A stretch of 44,774 bases of DNA from Salinispora cortesiana (lineage in GTDB: Bacteria; Actinomycetota; Actinomycetes; Mycobacteriales; Micromonosporaceae): positions 1-44,774 of the forward strand of contig NZ_AXVR01000041.1 of assembly GCF_000484695.1 (NCBI RefSeq). The letters are read 5' to 3'. The notes beneath the pieces are model-generated. The model had not been told where the DNA came from and ran no database searches. It saw only the letters and a list, made by a program, of their open reading frames with translations. A program made the position numbers and the translations under genes. This document shows positions 30,076 through 39,062 of this stretch, piece by piece (the first letter of the stretch is position 1; each line of letters starts with the position of its first letter).

Positions 30076-31824
30076 ATGCCGACAGCTCGCCCGATCTCCC
30101 ACCGTCCGCGCTACCGCCGCGCGCTGGCGTTCGCGGTCCCGCTCGTCCTACTCGCCACCGTCCTGACGCTTCCCGCCCAGCGGGCCAAGGCCGCAGCCGC
30201 CCTGCTCTCCCAGGGAAAGCCAACCACCGCCTCCTCGGTCGAACTCGACGACACTCCGGCCACCGCCGCCACCGACGGCGACCCGGGCACCCGCTGGTCG
30301 AGCGAATTCAGCGATCCGCAGTGGCTCCAGGTTGACCTGGGCGGCGCCGCCACGATCAGCCAGGTAACCCTGCGCTGGGAGGCCGCCTACGGGAGCGCCT
30401 TCCAGCTCCAGGTTTCGGCAAACCCCGCCGGCCCCTGGCAGACGATCTACCAGACGGCCGCCGGGACGGGCGGCACCCAGAACCTCACGGTCAGCGGCAC
30501 CGGGCGCTACATCCGGCTCTACGGCACCGACCGGGGCACCGAGTGGGGCTACTCTCTGTGGGAGTTCGAGGTCTACGGCAGCAGCACCCCCACCTGTACG
30601 GGTAATGCCGCACTCGGTCGCGACGTGACGACCTCCTCGGTCGAGACCTCCACCACGCCGGCCGCGGCGGCCGTGGACGGCAACATCGCCACCCGCTGGT
30701 CGAGCGCCTTCGCCGACCCGCAGTGGCTTCGGGTCGACCTCGGCGCGGTCCGGACCATCTGCCAGGTCGTCCTGAGGTGGGAGGCGGCCTCCGCGCGGGC
30801 GTTCGAGCTGCAGACCGCCGACAGTCCGGCCGGACCGTGGACCACCCGCTACGCCACCACGACCGGCTCCGGCGGCGTGCAGACGCTCGATGTCTCCGAC
30901 ACGGGACGGTACGTGCGGATGTACGGCACCGCCCGGAACACCCCGTACGGCTACTCGCTCTGGGAGTTCGTCGTGCGTACGACGGAGTCGGAACCACCGC
31001 CGAGCGACGACTTCTGGGGCGACACCAGCACGATCCCGCCCGCCCAGAACGTCCTCACGGTCAAGATCCTGAACCGTACCAACGGACGTTACCCCGACAG
31101 CCAGGTGTACTGGAGCTTCGGCGGCCAGACCCGCTCCATCGCCGAACAGCCGTACATCGACATGCCGGCGAACTCGGCCGGCCGGATGTACTTCTACCTC
31201 GGCTCACCCACCAGCCAGTATCGGGACTTCGTCGAGTTCACCGTCGCCGCGGACCGCTTCAACGGCAACACCACCCGGGTGGACGCGTTCGGGCTCCCAC
31301 TGGCGATGCGGCTGCGCGCCGGTGGCGGATACGACCGAGCCGTCGGGGAGACCGAGGCGATCTTCGCCGAGGACCGCGACCCGAGGTTCCAGCGGTTCTC
31401 GGACGCGATGCCGGCCGAGTTCAAGCACCTCGCCACGATCGAGGCGCCGTATCGCGTGCCGTCCCCCGGCAACACGCCCCAGTTCCGCTCGGGCGGACAA
31501 TACGCCGACTACCTGAGCGGGTACGCGTCGTCGGTCGGGATCCCGGCCACCACCGCCCAGATCTTCGGTTGCTCCGGACCACTGGCGAGTAACCCGGACG
31601 GTTGTGCCGCGCTGAACCGGCACGTTGCCCACCTGCCCCGGTCGCAGTGGGAGGACCCAAGCCTCTTCTACCAGCAGGCACCGGCGAACTACTACGCGAA
31701 GTTCTGGCATGAGCAGTCCATCGACGGCCTCTCTTACGGCTTCCCCTACGACGATGTCGCGGACCAGTCCTCGTTCATCTCCGCGGGCGACCCGGAGTGG
31801 TTGATCGTCGCGGTGGGGTGGTAG
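30076..31824 (+). CDS. Secreted beta-1,3-glucanase (GH64-like) with two discoidin domains
   Basis: GGGAG (30065-30069) precedes ATG 30076. A signal peptide (ALAFAVPLVLLATVLTLPAQRAKA) is followed by two F5/8 type C (discoidin/CBM32-like) domains at about residues 38-173 and 180-303. They share the blocks D(G/N)xxxTRWSS, DPQWLxVDLG and TGRY(I/V)R(L/M)YGT, so they arose by internal duplication. The remainder (about 315-582) resembles the thaumatin-like beta-1,3-glucanase family, ending with the characteristic SYGFPYDDVADQSSFISAGDPEWLIVAVGW-type strand. It is probably an extracellular fungal-wall or laminarin-degrading enzyme. The upstream palindrome suggests sugar-controlled expression. The 3' end overlaps the convergent regulator gene by 79 bp. 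Confidence 0.85.
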   Translation: MPTARPISHRPRYRRALAFAVPLVLLATVLTLPAQRAKAAAALLSQGKPTTASSVELDDTPATAATDGDPGTRWSSEFSDPQWLQVDLGGAATISQVTLRWEAAYGSAFQLQVSANPAGPWQTIYQTAAGTGGTQNLTVSGTGRYIRLYGTDRGTEWGYSLWEFEVYGSSTPTCTGNAALGRDVTTSSVETSTTPAAAAVDGNIATRWSSAFADPQWLRVDLGAVRTICQVVLRWEAASARAFELQTADSPAGPWTTRYATTTGSGGVQTLDVSDTGRYVRMYGTARNTPYGYSLWEFVVRTTESEPPPSDDFWGDTSTIPPAQNVLTVKILNRTNGRYPDSQVYWSFGGQTRSIAEQPYIDMPANSAGRMYFYLGSPTSQYRDFVEFTVAADRFNGNTTRVDAFGLPLAMRLRAGGGYDRAVGETEAIFAEDRDPRFQRFSDAMPAEFKHLATIEAPYRVPSPGNTPQFRSGGQYADYLSGYASSVGIPATTAQIFGCSGPLASNPDGCAALNRHVAHLPRSQWEDPSLFYQQAPANYYAKFWHEQSIDGLSYGFPYDDVADQSSFISAGDPEWLIVAVGW

Positions 31825-32243
31825 CCGAGCCAGGTCAGCGCGACGATCGCGCGGTCCACATCGTGGCGCAGGAGACAGAGCCGGTGCACCAGAGCGGCCG
31901 GTGAGCAGCCTTCGGTGTCGTCCACGGCCTCCCACCACGTGGCTGGGGGGCCGCTGGTCGGGGCGGCACCGCGCGGCTGGGCCGTACGGTGGCGGTGCTC
32001 CCGGTGCGCGATGCGGTCATATTCGGCGGTGAGCACCCCACCGGTGCGCAGCGCCTCGTCACAGCGGGCCCAGAAGGGCCGTTCCGGGTGCTGGCGACCG
32101 GTCTCGGTGTTCGCCACGGAGCTGCGGCCGTACTGGACCAGTCGGGCGAGGCCGTGCTGGGTCTGCCCGGCGGCCCGGCGCAGCTCGGCGAGGCGACGGC
32201 CGAGGGCGCGACGGGCGGTCCTGGTGTCGTCGGCGTCGCGCAT
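31746..32243 (-). CDS. XRE-family helix-turn-helix regulator
   Basis: ATG 32243 starts the conserved part (MRDADDTRTARRALG); an upstream ATG at 32459 would run through the operator array and is unlikely. The 165-residue protein has an XRE-type helix-turn-helix at about residues 12-60 (RRLAELRRAAGQTQHGLARLVQYGRSSVANTETGR). A C-terminal region with conserved-looking WWEAVDD and RLCLLRHDVDRAIVALTWLG follows. It faces an ABC exporter across a region holding repeated palindromes, so it probably controls that exporter and itself. Its last 26 codons are antisense to the conserved end of the glucanase gene. Confidence 0.8.
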   Translation of the reverse strand: MRDADDTRTARRALGRRLAELRRAAGQTQHGLARLVQYGRSSVANTETGRQHPERPFWARCDEALRTGGVLTAEYDRIAHREHRHRTAQPRGAAPTSGPPATWWEAVDDTEGCSPAALVHRLCLLRHDVDRAIVALTWLGYHPTATINHSGSPAEMNEDWSATSS

Positions 32244-32358
32244 CGCTGCCACCCCCGGGTCGCGGTCACGATGAGCGAACACCGTAGCTGTCGGCGGTGA
32301 CACTTCCGCCCGCCGCCGCCGACGCGTTCGGGTGATGTCGGCATCGATGTCGCCGCCA

Positions 32359-32401
32359 CCGACATTGTCGGAATCGGTGTCGCGGCTACCGACATTGTCG
32401 G
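32359..32401. promoter_or_regulatory. Two 13-bp palindromes in a 30-bp repeat, operator array
   Basis: CCGACATTGTCGG occurs at 32359-32371 and 32389-32401, each a perfect inverted repeat around a central T, 30 bp apart. The intervening sequence also repeats (ATCGGTGTCGCGGCTACC resembles ATCGATGTCGCCGCCACC just upstream), so this is a partial 30-bp tandem array with a third half-site near 32334. It lies between the XRE regulator and the exporter. Confidence 0.65.
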
Positions 32402-32449
32402 CGCGCGGTGCTGCGGGCGTGTCCCCCCGACCGGTCCTACGTTTCCCGC

Positions 32450-34459
32450 ATGTCGACAACCAGCCTGCCCGACCGCCCGTCCGATCAGCCCAACCCGAAC
32501 CAGCGAGACTCGGCCTTACCGGAGTTACGCCAGATGTGGTGGGAGACCGGGGTGCGAGCGCGGGCGCAGGCCGGTCTCTTCGCGGTCTTCTCCGAGCTGC
32601 CCCGACTGGTGGGCGCCGCGCTGGCCGTCAGCTGGCGGGCCGACCGGCTGCGCACCTCGATCGTGGCGGCCACCACGGTGGGCGCCGGAGTGCTGGCCGC
32701 CTTCGGGCTCCTCGCCGCGCAGCGGGTACTGGTGGAGTTGTTCGCCGGGGGGCCGACCGCCGACAAGGTGCTCGCCGCGCTACCCGCCCTGGTCGCCCTC
32801 GCGGCGGTGACCGCGTTGCGCGCCAGCATGGCCACCGCGATGGGGTACGCCCAGAACGGCCTGAGCCCGAAGGTCGACCGGGAGGTGGAACGGGGCCTGT
32901 TCGAGGTGACCACGGCCGTACGGCTGGAGGCTTTCGACGCGGACGCCTTCGCCGACGACATGGAGCGGGCCTCCCGAGGCGCGGACTCCACCACCGGCCT
33001 GGTGCAGGCGTCGGTGAACCTGCTCGCCGGCCTCACCGGCGTGCTCGCCGTCGCCGTTGCCGTCGTGGTGATCCACCCGCTGCTGCTGGTGGCCCTGTTG
33101 GTGGCCACGGTGCCGAACGGCTGGGCGTCGCTGCGCGCCGGGCACCTGCGCTATCAGACGTACGCGGCGGGTTCGGTGCGGCGGCGTCGGTTGTGGCTGC
33201 TGCACCGGTTGATGGCCGAACGCGACTCCGCCCCCGAGCTGCGCACCTACGGACTGCGGTCCTTCCTGCTCGACCAGTACGACCGGGTGATGGGGGTCGA
33301 GACCGGGATCCAGCTGGCCCTGGCCCGTCGGGTCACCACAACCACCACCGTCGGCGCGATGATCGGTGGGATCGCCACCGCCGTGGTCTACGTGCTACTC
33401 GGGGCCCTGCTGATCGAAGGGCACATCCCCCTCGCCGCCGCGGCCACCGGCGTCATCGCCGTGCAGTCCGCACAGCGATCCCTGGCGGTGGTCACCTTCC
33501 AGATGGACCGCGCCTACACCGAGGGCCAGCACTTCCGCGACTACACCGGCTTCATGACCCGGGCCGCCGACTATCTGCCCGAGCGGCGTGCCGGCGACGC
33601 CGACTACCTGTCCGAGCGGCGTGCCGGCGACGCCGACCGCTCGGTGCCGCAGCGGTTGCGCGCGGTCGAGGTGGACGCGGTCAGCCTGCGCTACGCCGAC
33701 CGGGACACCGCCGCCGTTGACCGGGTCAGCCTGAGCATCGCGGCGGGGCAGACGGTGGCGTTCGTGGGGGAGAACGGCTCTGGTAAGTCCACCCTCGCCA
33801 CTATGATCGCCACCCTGCGGACACCCACCGACGGGACCATCCGCTACAACGGTCGGCCCACCGACGACTGGGACACCGACGCGTTACGGGCCCGGATCGC
33901 GGTGGTGACGCAGGAATACCACAAGTGGCCGTTCACCGCCGCCACGAACATCGCCATCGGTGACCTCACCACCACCCCGCAGTCCGATCGCATCGAGGCC
34001 GCCGCCGACCGCGCCGTCGCCCACAACATGATCAAGGATCTGCCGCACGGCTACGAGACCCTGCTCGACCGGACCTTCGCCGGCGGCCAGGACCTCTCCG
34101 GTGGGCAGTGGCAACGCATCACGGCCGCCCGGGGCTTCCTGCGCGACGCTGACCTGCTCATCATGGACGAGCCCTCCTCCGCACTCGACCCTCGGGCGGA
34201 GGACGCCCTGTTCCAGGCCATCCGCGACCGGCAGGGCCACGGGATCACCATCCTCATCACCCACCGGCTGGCCAACGTTCGCCACGCGGATCGCATCTAC
34301 GTCCTGCACCACGGCCGGCTCGTCGAAACCGGCACCCACGACGACCTGCTCGCCGTCGGCGGTCGGTACGCCGAGTTGTTCACCCTCCAGGCCGCCGGCT
34401 ACGACACCCCCGTGCCGCTACCTCGCCAGACCGCTGCCGCCGCCAAGAGCGCGCCGTGA
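32450..34459 (+). CDS. ABC exporter, fused membrane and ATPase domains
   Basis: ATG 32450 is preferred (MSTTSLPDRP). It has no Shine-Dalgarno, but TACGTT (32438-32443) ends 6 bp before it, so the mRNA may be leaderless. The 669-residue half-transporter has a membrane domain (about 20-385) and an ATPase domain (about 410-650). The latter shows Walker A GENGSGKST, signature LSGGQWQR, Walker B LLIMDEPSSALD and switch His in ITHRLANV. It would work as a homodimer, or with a partner not seen here. A short repeated linker joins the domains. Control by the divergent XRE regulator is likely; the substrate is unknown. Confidence 0.88.
   Translation: MSTTSLPDRPSDQPNPNQRDSALPELRQMWWETGVRARAQAGLFAVFSELPRLVGAALAVSWRADRLRTSIVAATTVGAGVLAAFGLLAAQRVLVELFAGGPTADKVLAALPALVALAAVTALRASMATAMGYAQNGLSPKVDREVERGLFEVTTAVRLEAFDADAFADDMERASRGADSTTGLVQASVNLLAGLTGVLAVAVAVVVIHPLLLVALLVATVPNGWASLRAGHLRYQTYAAGSVRRRRLWLLHRLMAERDSAPELRTYGLRSFLLDQYDRVMGVETGIQLALARRVTTTTTVGAMIGGIATAVVYVLLGALLIEGHIPLAAAATGVIAVQSAQRSLAVVTFQMDRAYTEGQHFRDYTGFMTRAADYLPERRAGDADYLSERRAGDADRSVPQRLRAVEVDAVSLRYADRDTAAVDRVSLSIAAGQTVAFVGENGSGKSTLATMIATLRTPTDGTIRYNGRPTDDWDTDALRARIAVVTQEYHKWPFTAATNIAIGDLTTTPQSDRIEAAADRAVAHNMIKDLPHGYETLLDRTFAGGQDLSGGQWQRITAARGFLRDADLLIMDEPSSALDPRAEDALFQAIRDRQGHGITILITHRLANVRHADRIYVLHHGRLVETGTHDDLLAVGGRYAELFTLQAAGYDTPVPLPRQTAAAAKSAP
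33566..33631 (+). repeat. 33-bp in-frame tandem duplication in exporter linker
   Basis: Units 33566-33598 and 33599-33631 differ at two bases and encode A-D-Y-L-(P/S)-E-R-R-A-G-D twice, followed by the start of a third copy (A-D). The duplication lengthens the hinge between membrane and ATPase domains by 11 residues without breaking the frame. Confidence 0.85.
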
Positions 34460-35140
34460 CGCGGTCGGCGCCGATCTGAGCAGCCGGGCGATCGCGGTGG
34501 CGACCTCGCCCGGTGCGTTCAGCATGTGCAGGTGTCCGCCGTCGAGCCGGGCCGAGCGCCAGCCCCAACTCTCCGCCGTGAGCCGTTCCGGTTCGTACGC
34601 GTCGCCGAAGGCGAGATAGCCGGCGGGACGGTCGGACCAGCCGGGGGCGATGGCTACCTGCTGCGCGAAGTAGCTGAGCGGAAAGCGCTGTTGCTGTGCG
34701 GACACCTCCGCTCTGACCTGCTCGGACGGGAAGAGGGCGGCGACCTCCTCCGGCGGCCACCAGGAGGTCCAGACCGGCAGCTCGCCGTCCGGCCCGGCGC
34801 GGGTGTGCAGCATTTCCCGGAGGCCCTGTGGTGCCACCGGGGTGGTTCCCTGCTGGGGCGGGAGGATCGCGTCCACGAAGACAAGCCCGGTCACCGAGCG
34901 CTGCGCGGTGATGGCCGGGACGTAGAGGCCGGCGTTGCTCTGCGGCACCAGCACGTAGTCGTGGCCGGTGGGCAGGCTGTCCAGGTACCACCGCAGGATT
35001 TCGGCCACAGAGGTCCCGCTCGCTCCCGGCTCCCCGGCGACGATGACGTCCCGGCCGGCGGCGCGGAGGTGATTCCGCACCGGCTGCCAGACGGCGGGTC
35101 CGAGCAGTGCGCTGGGGAGAAGGGCGATCGTCGGATTCAT
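34418..35140 (-). CDS. Alpha/beta hydrolase
   Basis: ATG 35140 (MNPTIALLPSALLGPAVWQPV) is taken as start, with GGGAG close upstream. A GTG at 35176 is an alternative and has a -10-like TAACGT 12 bp before it. The 240-residue protein has an alpha/beta-hydrolase layout: a first strand with LLPSALLGP, a nucleophile elbow VPQSNAGLY with Ser in place, FVDAILPP, and a late His in DGGHLHMLNAP. The elbow lacks the usual first Gly. Function is not assignable beyond esterase or lactonase-like. Its 3' end overlaps the convergent exporter by 42 bp. Confidence 0.75.
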   Translation of the reverse strand: MNPTIALLPSALLGPAVWQPVRNHLRAAGRDVIVAGEPGASGTSVAEILRWYLDSLPTGHDYVLVPQSNAGLYVPAITAQRSVTGLVFVDAILPPQQGTTPVAPQGLREMLHTRAGPDGELPVWTSWWPPEEVAALFPSEQVRAEVSAQQQRFPLSYFAQQVAIAPGWSDRPAGYLAFGDAYEPERLTAESWGWRSARLDGGHLHMLNAPGEVATAIARLLRSAPTASRRALGGGSGLAR

Positions 35141-35241
35141 CCGCTCCCGCCACTCGTTCGCGTCAATGACTGCCACTACCGGCGTACGTTACCCGAGCTT
35201 CAAGATCACCTAATGGCCCGTCAAACCTCTAGGATTTCGAC

Positions 35242-38004
35242 GTGAATCCTGCACGTATTCTTTCGCCCCGGATACGTAAGATCGCGCTCTGGACCGTGGC
35301 GGTCCTCACCGCGCTGGCCCTCGTGCTCACCCTCACCGTCGTGTGGACGGTGCGGCGAGCGTTCCCGCAGCACGACGGTGCGCTTCGGCTGCCCAGGCTC
35401 ACCGCACCGGTCACCGTGCACCGCGACGAGCACGGCATCCCGCAGGTGTACGCGGAGACCGCCGAGGACCTGTTTCGTGCCCAGGGCTACCTCCACGCGC
35501 AGGATCGGTTCTGGGAGATGGACTTCCGCCGCCATCTCACCGCGGGCCGACTCGCTGAGCTCTTCGGCGAGAGCCAGGTGGAGACCGACATCTACCTGCG
35601 GACGATGGGGTGGCGTCGGGTCGCCGAGCAGGAGTGGGACCTTCTTGGGCCGGACACCAAGCGCTACCTGCAGGTGTACGCCGACGGGGTGAACGCCTGG
35701 CTCGACGAAAACGACGGGGGTCGGGCGAGTCTGGAGTACGCCGTGCTTGGCCTGCAGAACTCGGACTATGAGAGCGAGGCGTGGCACCCGGTGGACAGTC
35801 TCGCCTGGCTGAAGGCGATGGCGTGGGACCTACGCGGCAACATGAAAGACGAGATCGCCCGGGCGGCACTCCTCGCCGAGGGCCTGCCCCGCCAGCAGGT
35901 CGAGGAGTTGTATCCGGCGTACCCCTTCGATCGGCACAAGCCGATCGTCGGTGGGGGTGGCATCGTGGACGGCGTCTTTGACCAGGAAGCCTCCCCGGCC
36001 ACCCAGGCATCCCCGGCCCCGGCTGAGCGCTCGGCTCCCGCCGGGGCCGGAACTGCCGGCACCGGCGTGGGCGTGCTCGCCGCGGAGCCGGGCGAAGCAG
36101 CCACTGCCCAACCAACCACGGCCGTGGAGTCGACTGATCCAATCGTTGGTACGGCTACCACGGAGATGGTTACCGCGCTGGCCGGCGGGCTCTCCCGGCT
36201 GCCGACCATGTTGGGCACCGGTCGGGGAATCGGCTCCAACTCGTGGGTTATCGCCGGCGACCTGACCGACACCGGGAAGCCGATTCTCGCCAACGATCCG
36301 CACCTCGGCCCCAGCATGCCCGGCATCTGGTACCAGAACGGCCTGCACTGTGCGTGCGACATCAATGTCTCTGGATTTAGCTTCGCCGGCACGCCGGGGG
36401 TGGTGATCGGGCACAACGCCCAGATCGCGTGGGGCTTCACCAACCTGAGCCCCGACGTTACCGACCTCTACCTGGAGCGGGTGGATGGCGACCGGGTGCA
36501 GGTCGACGGAGAGTGGCAGCCGCTGGAGACTCGCACCGAGACGATCAGGGTCGCCGGCGGCGAGGACGTGTCCATCACCGTCCGGGCCTCCGGGCACGGC
36601 CCCCTGCTCTCCGACGCGTCGACCGAACTACGCGAGATCGGCCTCACCCCGCCGGTCGACCCGGCGGGTTCGCCGGCGTCGGTCGCCGCCACCCCGGAGC
36701 TGCACCCCGACGAGTCGGCGACCATCGATGACGAGCAGCGCGACGGCTACGCCATCGCGCTGAGCTGGACGGCGCTCGCGCCGGGCCGGACCGCCGACGC
36801 CATCTTCACGTTGAACACCGCGACGAACTGGACCGAATTCCGCGCCGCGGCGGCGCTGTTCGAGGTGCCCGCGCAGAACCTCGTCTACGCCGACACCGAT
36901 GGCAACATCGGCTACCAGGCCCCCGGCCAAATCCCGGTGCGAGGTAAGGGAGACGGACGGTGGATGGCACCCGGGTGGGACTCGGCGTACGACTGGCAGG
37001 GCTTCATTCCCTTCGCGGAGTTGCCGAGCGTCATCAACCCGCCCGCCGGCTACTTGGTCACCGCCAACGAGGCCGTCATCGGCCCCTCGTACCCGCACCT
37101 GCTCACCACCGACTGGCACTACGGCTACCGCAGCCAGCGTATTCACGAGTTGATCAGCTCGGCCCGGGACGCCGGAGAGATCACCGTCGCGGACGTGCAG
37201 GCCATGCAGTTCGACAACCGCAACGGCTTCGCGCCGACGCTCGTCCCGGCGGTCGAGGCGGCTGTTGGCGCCGATGCCTCGGGCCTGGTCCGGTCCGCCA
37301 CCGACCTGTGGCGGGAGTGGGACTACCAGCAGCCGGCGGAGGGGGAGCCGGGCACCGAGGACGGGCGCCGTTCCGCCGCGGCGGCGTACTACAACGCCGT
37401 CTGGCGGCACCTGCTCCTGGCGACCTTCGACGAACTGCCCGCGAACTACCGGCTCGACGGCAACGACCAGTCGTACGAGGTGGTGCGGGGTCTGCTCAGC
37501 CAGCCCGATTCGCGGTGGTGGGACCGGCCGGAGACCGAGGCCGTCGAGGGCCGGGACGACCTGCTGCGGGCGGTGGCCGAAGCGGCGGCGAGCGAGCTCT
37601 CCCGGGACCAGGGCGACCAGCCGGCCGACTGGCGCTGGGGCCGGATGCACACGTTGACCGTGCGGAACCAGTCCTTTGGCACCTCGGGCGTGGGGGTCGT
37701 CGAGTGGCTCTTCAATGCGGACCCGGTCAGCGTCTCCGGCGGCAGCGCGATCGTCAACGCCACCGGCTGGGACGCGGCCACCGGGTACGAGGTCAACGCC
37801 GTCCCATCCATGCGGATGATCGTTGACCTGGCGGACCTGGACGCCTCCCGGTGGATCCAGCTGACTGGCAACTCCGGGCATGCCTTCCACCGAAACTACG
37901 ACGACCAGTTGGAGCTGTGGCGTACCGGGGAGACCCTGCCGATGCGTTGGGAGCGAGCCACGATTGAGGCTGAGGCGGCGCGGACGCTCACCCTGGAGCC
38001 GTAA
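35242..38004 (+). CDS. Penicillin acylase family Ntn hydrolase
   Basis: GTG 35242 is preceded by TAGGAT ending 6 bp upstream, so it may be leaderless. The 920-residue precursor has an N-terminal membrane anchor (IALWTVAVLTALALVLTLTVVWTV) and an alpha-chain region (VHRDEHGIPQVYAETAEDLFRAQGYLHAQDRFWEMDFRR). An Ala/Pro/Thr-rich spacer at about 249-300 follows. The autocleavage site is G331-S332 in GIGSNSWVIAG, where Ser332 becomes the N-terminal nucleophile of the beta chain. NDPHLG, HNAQIAWGFTN and a NSGHAFHRNYDDQ segment near the end are typical of the family. Members cleave acyl amides, including beta-lactam side chains and acyl-homoserine lactones; which one applies here is unknown. Confidence 0.92.
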   Translation: MNPARILSPRIRKIALWTVAVLTALALVLTLTVVWTVRRAFPQHDGALRLPRLTAPVTVHRDEHGIPQVYAETAEDLFRAQGYLHAQDRFWEMDFRRHLTAGRLAELFGESQVETDIYLRTMGWRRVAEQEWDLLGPDTKRYLQVYADGVNAWLDENDGGRASLEYAVLGLQNSDYESEAWHPVDSLAWLKAMAWDLRGNMKDEIARAALLAEGLPRQQVEELYPAYPFDRHKPIVGGGGIVDGVFDQEASPATQASPAPAERSAPAGAGTAGTGVGVLAAEPGEAATAQPTTAVESTDPIVGTATTEMVTALAGGLSRLPTMLGTGRGIGSNSWVIAGDLTDTGKPILANDPHLGPSMPGIWYQNGLHCACDINVSGFSFAGTPGVVIGHNAQIAWGFTNLSPDVTDLYLERVDGDRVQVDGEWQPLETRTETIRVAGGEDVSITVRASGHGPLLSDASTELREIGLTPPVDPAGSPASVAATPELHPDESATIDDEQRDGYAIALSWTALAPGRTADAIFTLNTATNWTEFRAAAALFEVPAQNLVYADTDGNIGYQAPGQIPVRGKGDGRWMAPGWDSAYDWQGFIPFAELPSVINPPAGYLVTANEAVIGPSYPHLLTTDWHYGYRSQRIHELISSARDAGEITVADVQAMQFDNRNGFAPTLVPAVEAAVGADASGLVRSATDLWREWDYQQPAEGEPGTEDGRRSAAAAYYNAVWRHLLLATFDELPANYRLDGNDQSYEVVRGLLSQPDSRWWDRPETEAVEGRDDLLRAVAEAAASELSRDQGDQPADWRWGRMHTLTVRNQSFGTSGVGVVEWLFNADPVSVSGGSAIVNATGWDAATGYEVNAVPSMRMIVDLADLDASRWIQLTGNSGHAFHRNYDDQLELWRTGETLPMRWERATIEAEAARTLTLEP

Positions 38005-38061
38005 CGGCCTGGGGCGGGGGTGTCGACGTGCCGGAGGGGGACGATGTTCGGAGTCACTGCC

Positions 38062-38820
38062 TCACGGTTTGTAGGCCACACAGCCGTACATGAAGACCTT
38101 GTCTGGCTGTGGTCCCGGATTGCGCCAGGTGTCAACCGGCCCGACTCCGTCGCCGGTCACCCGCCAGCGCCCGAGCAGCGGATGAATCTGGTGTGGACCG
38201 CGTAGGTGTAGTGGCTTGTCGGACTGGTCGAGAATTCTCTCCTTGATAACCGGAAAGGTGGCCAGGGCCTCGCCGTCGAAATCCACTGCCAGGTAGCTGC
38301 CCCGGGATGCCCAGTCAAAGATATGGGAAAGTGCCTTCTGGGCGGCGTCATCGTCGAGTGACACGGTTATTCCGGTCATCACTATGCCGATAGGTGCGGT
38401 GGGGTCGAGGACCCGCTCCATCATTTCCTGATCGAGGGTGCCAAGATCTGTCGCATCGCAGTAGGCGTATCCCGCCCCCGGCGTGGTGGCGAGAATCTCG
38501 CTGCCCAAAGCGATGTTGATGGCGTCGATGTCGGTGTAGAGAACGCGAGCCTCAGGAAGGATCTCATGCACGTTGCCCTGTGTCGGAATGCCGGCACCGA
38601 GGAGCAGGAACTGATTGACTCCCTGTTCCGCGATCGCCTGGGCGGCGCGCCCGACAAACTCCTGCAACGTTTGGTAGACCTGTGGAAATCCTGGGTACAG
38701 AGCGCAGAATGCCTTGGCCGCCTCCGCGTCCGCCGGAAGGTGGTGTGCTCCGCCGCGCCAATGATCGATGATTCGTCCAGTATTTGGGACCTGCGCTTGT
38801 TGCACCATGGCATCTGTCAT
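38062..38820 (-). CDS. Actinobacterial SAM-dependent methyltransferase (DUF574 type)
   Basis: The start ATG 38820 has AGGAAG at 6 nt upstream; longer in-frame starts at 38904 and 39000 lack a site. The 252-residue protein has the family pattern: PNTGRIIDHWRGGAHHLPADAEAA at the N terminus, QGVNQFLLLGAGIPTQGNVHE as the SAM loop, VLYTDIDAINIA, AYCDATDL and a C-terminal WRNPG. This family is abundant in actinomycetes and poorly characterised. The usual YDYLLGG motif reads IDHWRGG. No methylation substrate can be proposed. The gene converges with the acylase gene and diverges from the peptidase gene. Confidence 0.82.
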   Translation of the reverse strand: MTDAMVQQAQVPNTGRIIDHWRGGAHHLPADAEAAKAFCALYPGFPQVYQTLQEFVGRAAQAIAEQGVNQFLLLGAGIPTQGNVHEILPEARVLYTDIDAINIALGSEILATTPGAGYAYCDATDLGTLDQEMMERVLDPTAPIGIVMTGITVSLDDDAAQKALSHIFDWASRGSYLAVDFDGEALATFPVIKERILDQSDKPLHLRGPHQIHPLLGRWRVTGDGVGPVDTWRNPGPQPDKVFMYGCVAYKP

Positions 38821-39062
38821 GACGAACTTCCTGTTTATGGGAAAGCCAGCCCAGTCAACCAGCTTGATCTGGTTGGCTAGGAGGATATTTGATGTATCCG
38901 CCATCCACAAGTGACTGTGCGTGACATTTGCCGTGGACTTTGTCGCTATCGGGTTTCCGACGTTCGCCGACCGAGATCCGGGTTTCATCCGGGTATTCAC
39001 CCGATGCTTCGGAGTTGGGTGCGGGCAGAGGGTGGGCGGACGTTCAAGCGTCTGGAGGATTC

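Noticed and set aside
32408..32449. Longer N terminus of the ABC exporter from TTG/GTG codons
   Set aside because: The extension is not domain-like. The ATG at 32450 sits at the distance from TACGTT expected of a leaderless start.
34380..35153. 257-residue minus-strand frame over the same region as the alpha/beta hydrolase
   Set aside because: The alternative frame gives an Arg-rich product without fold motifs; the other frame has the hydrolase pattern.
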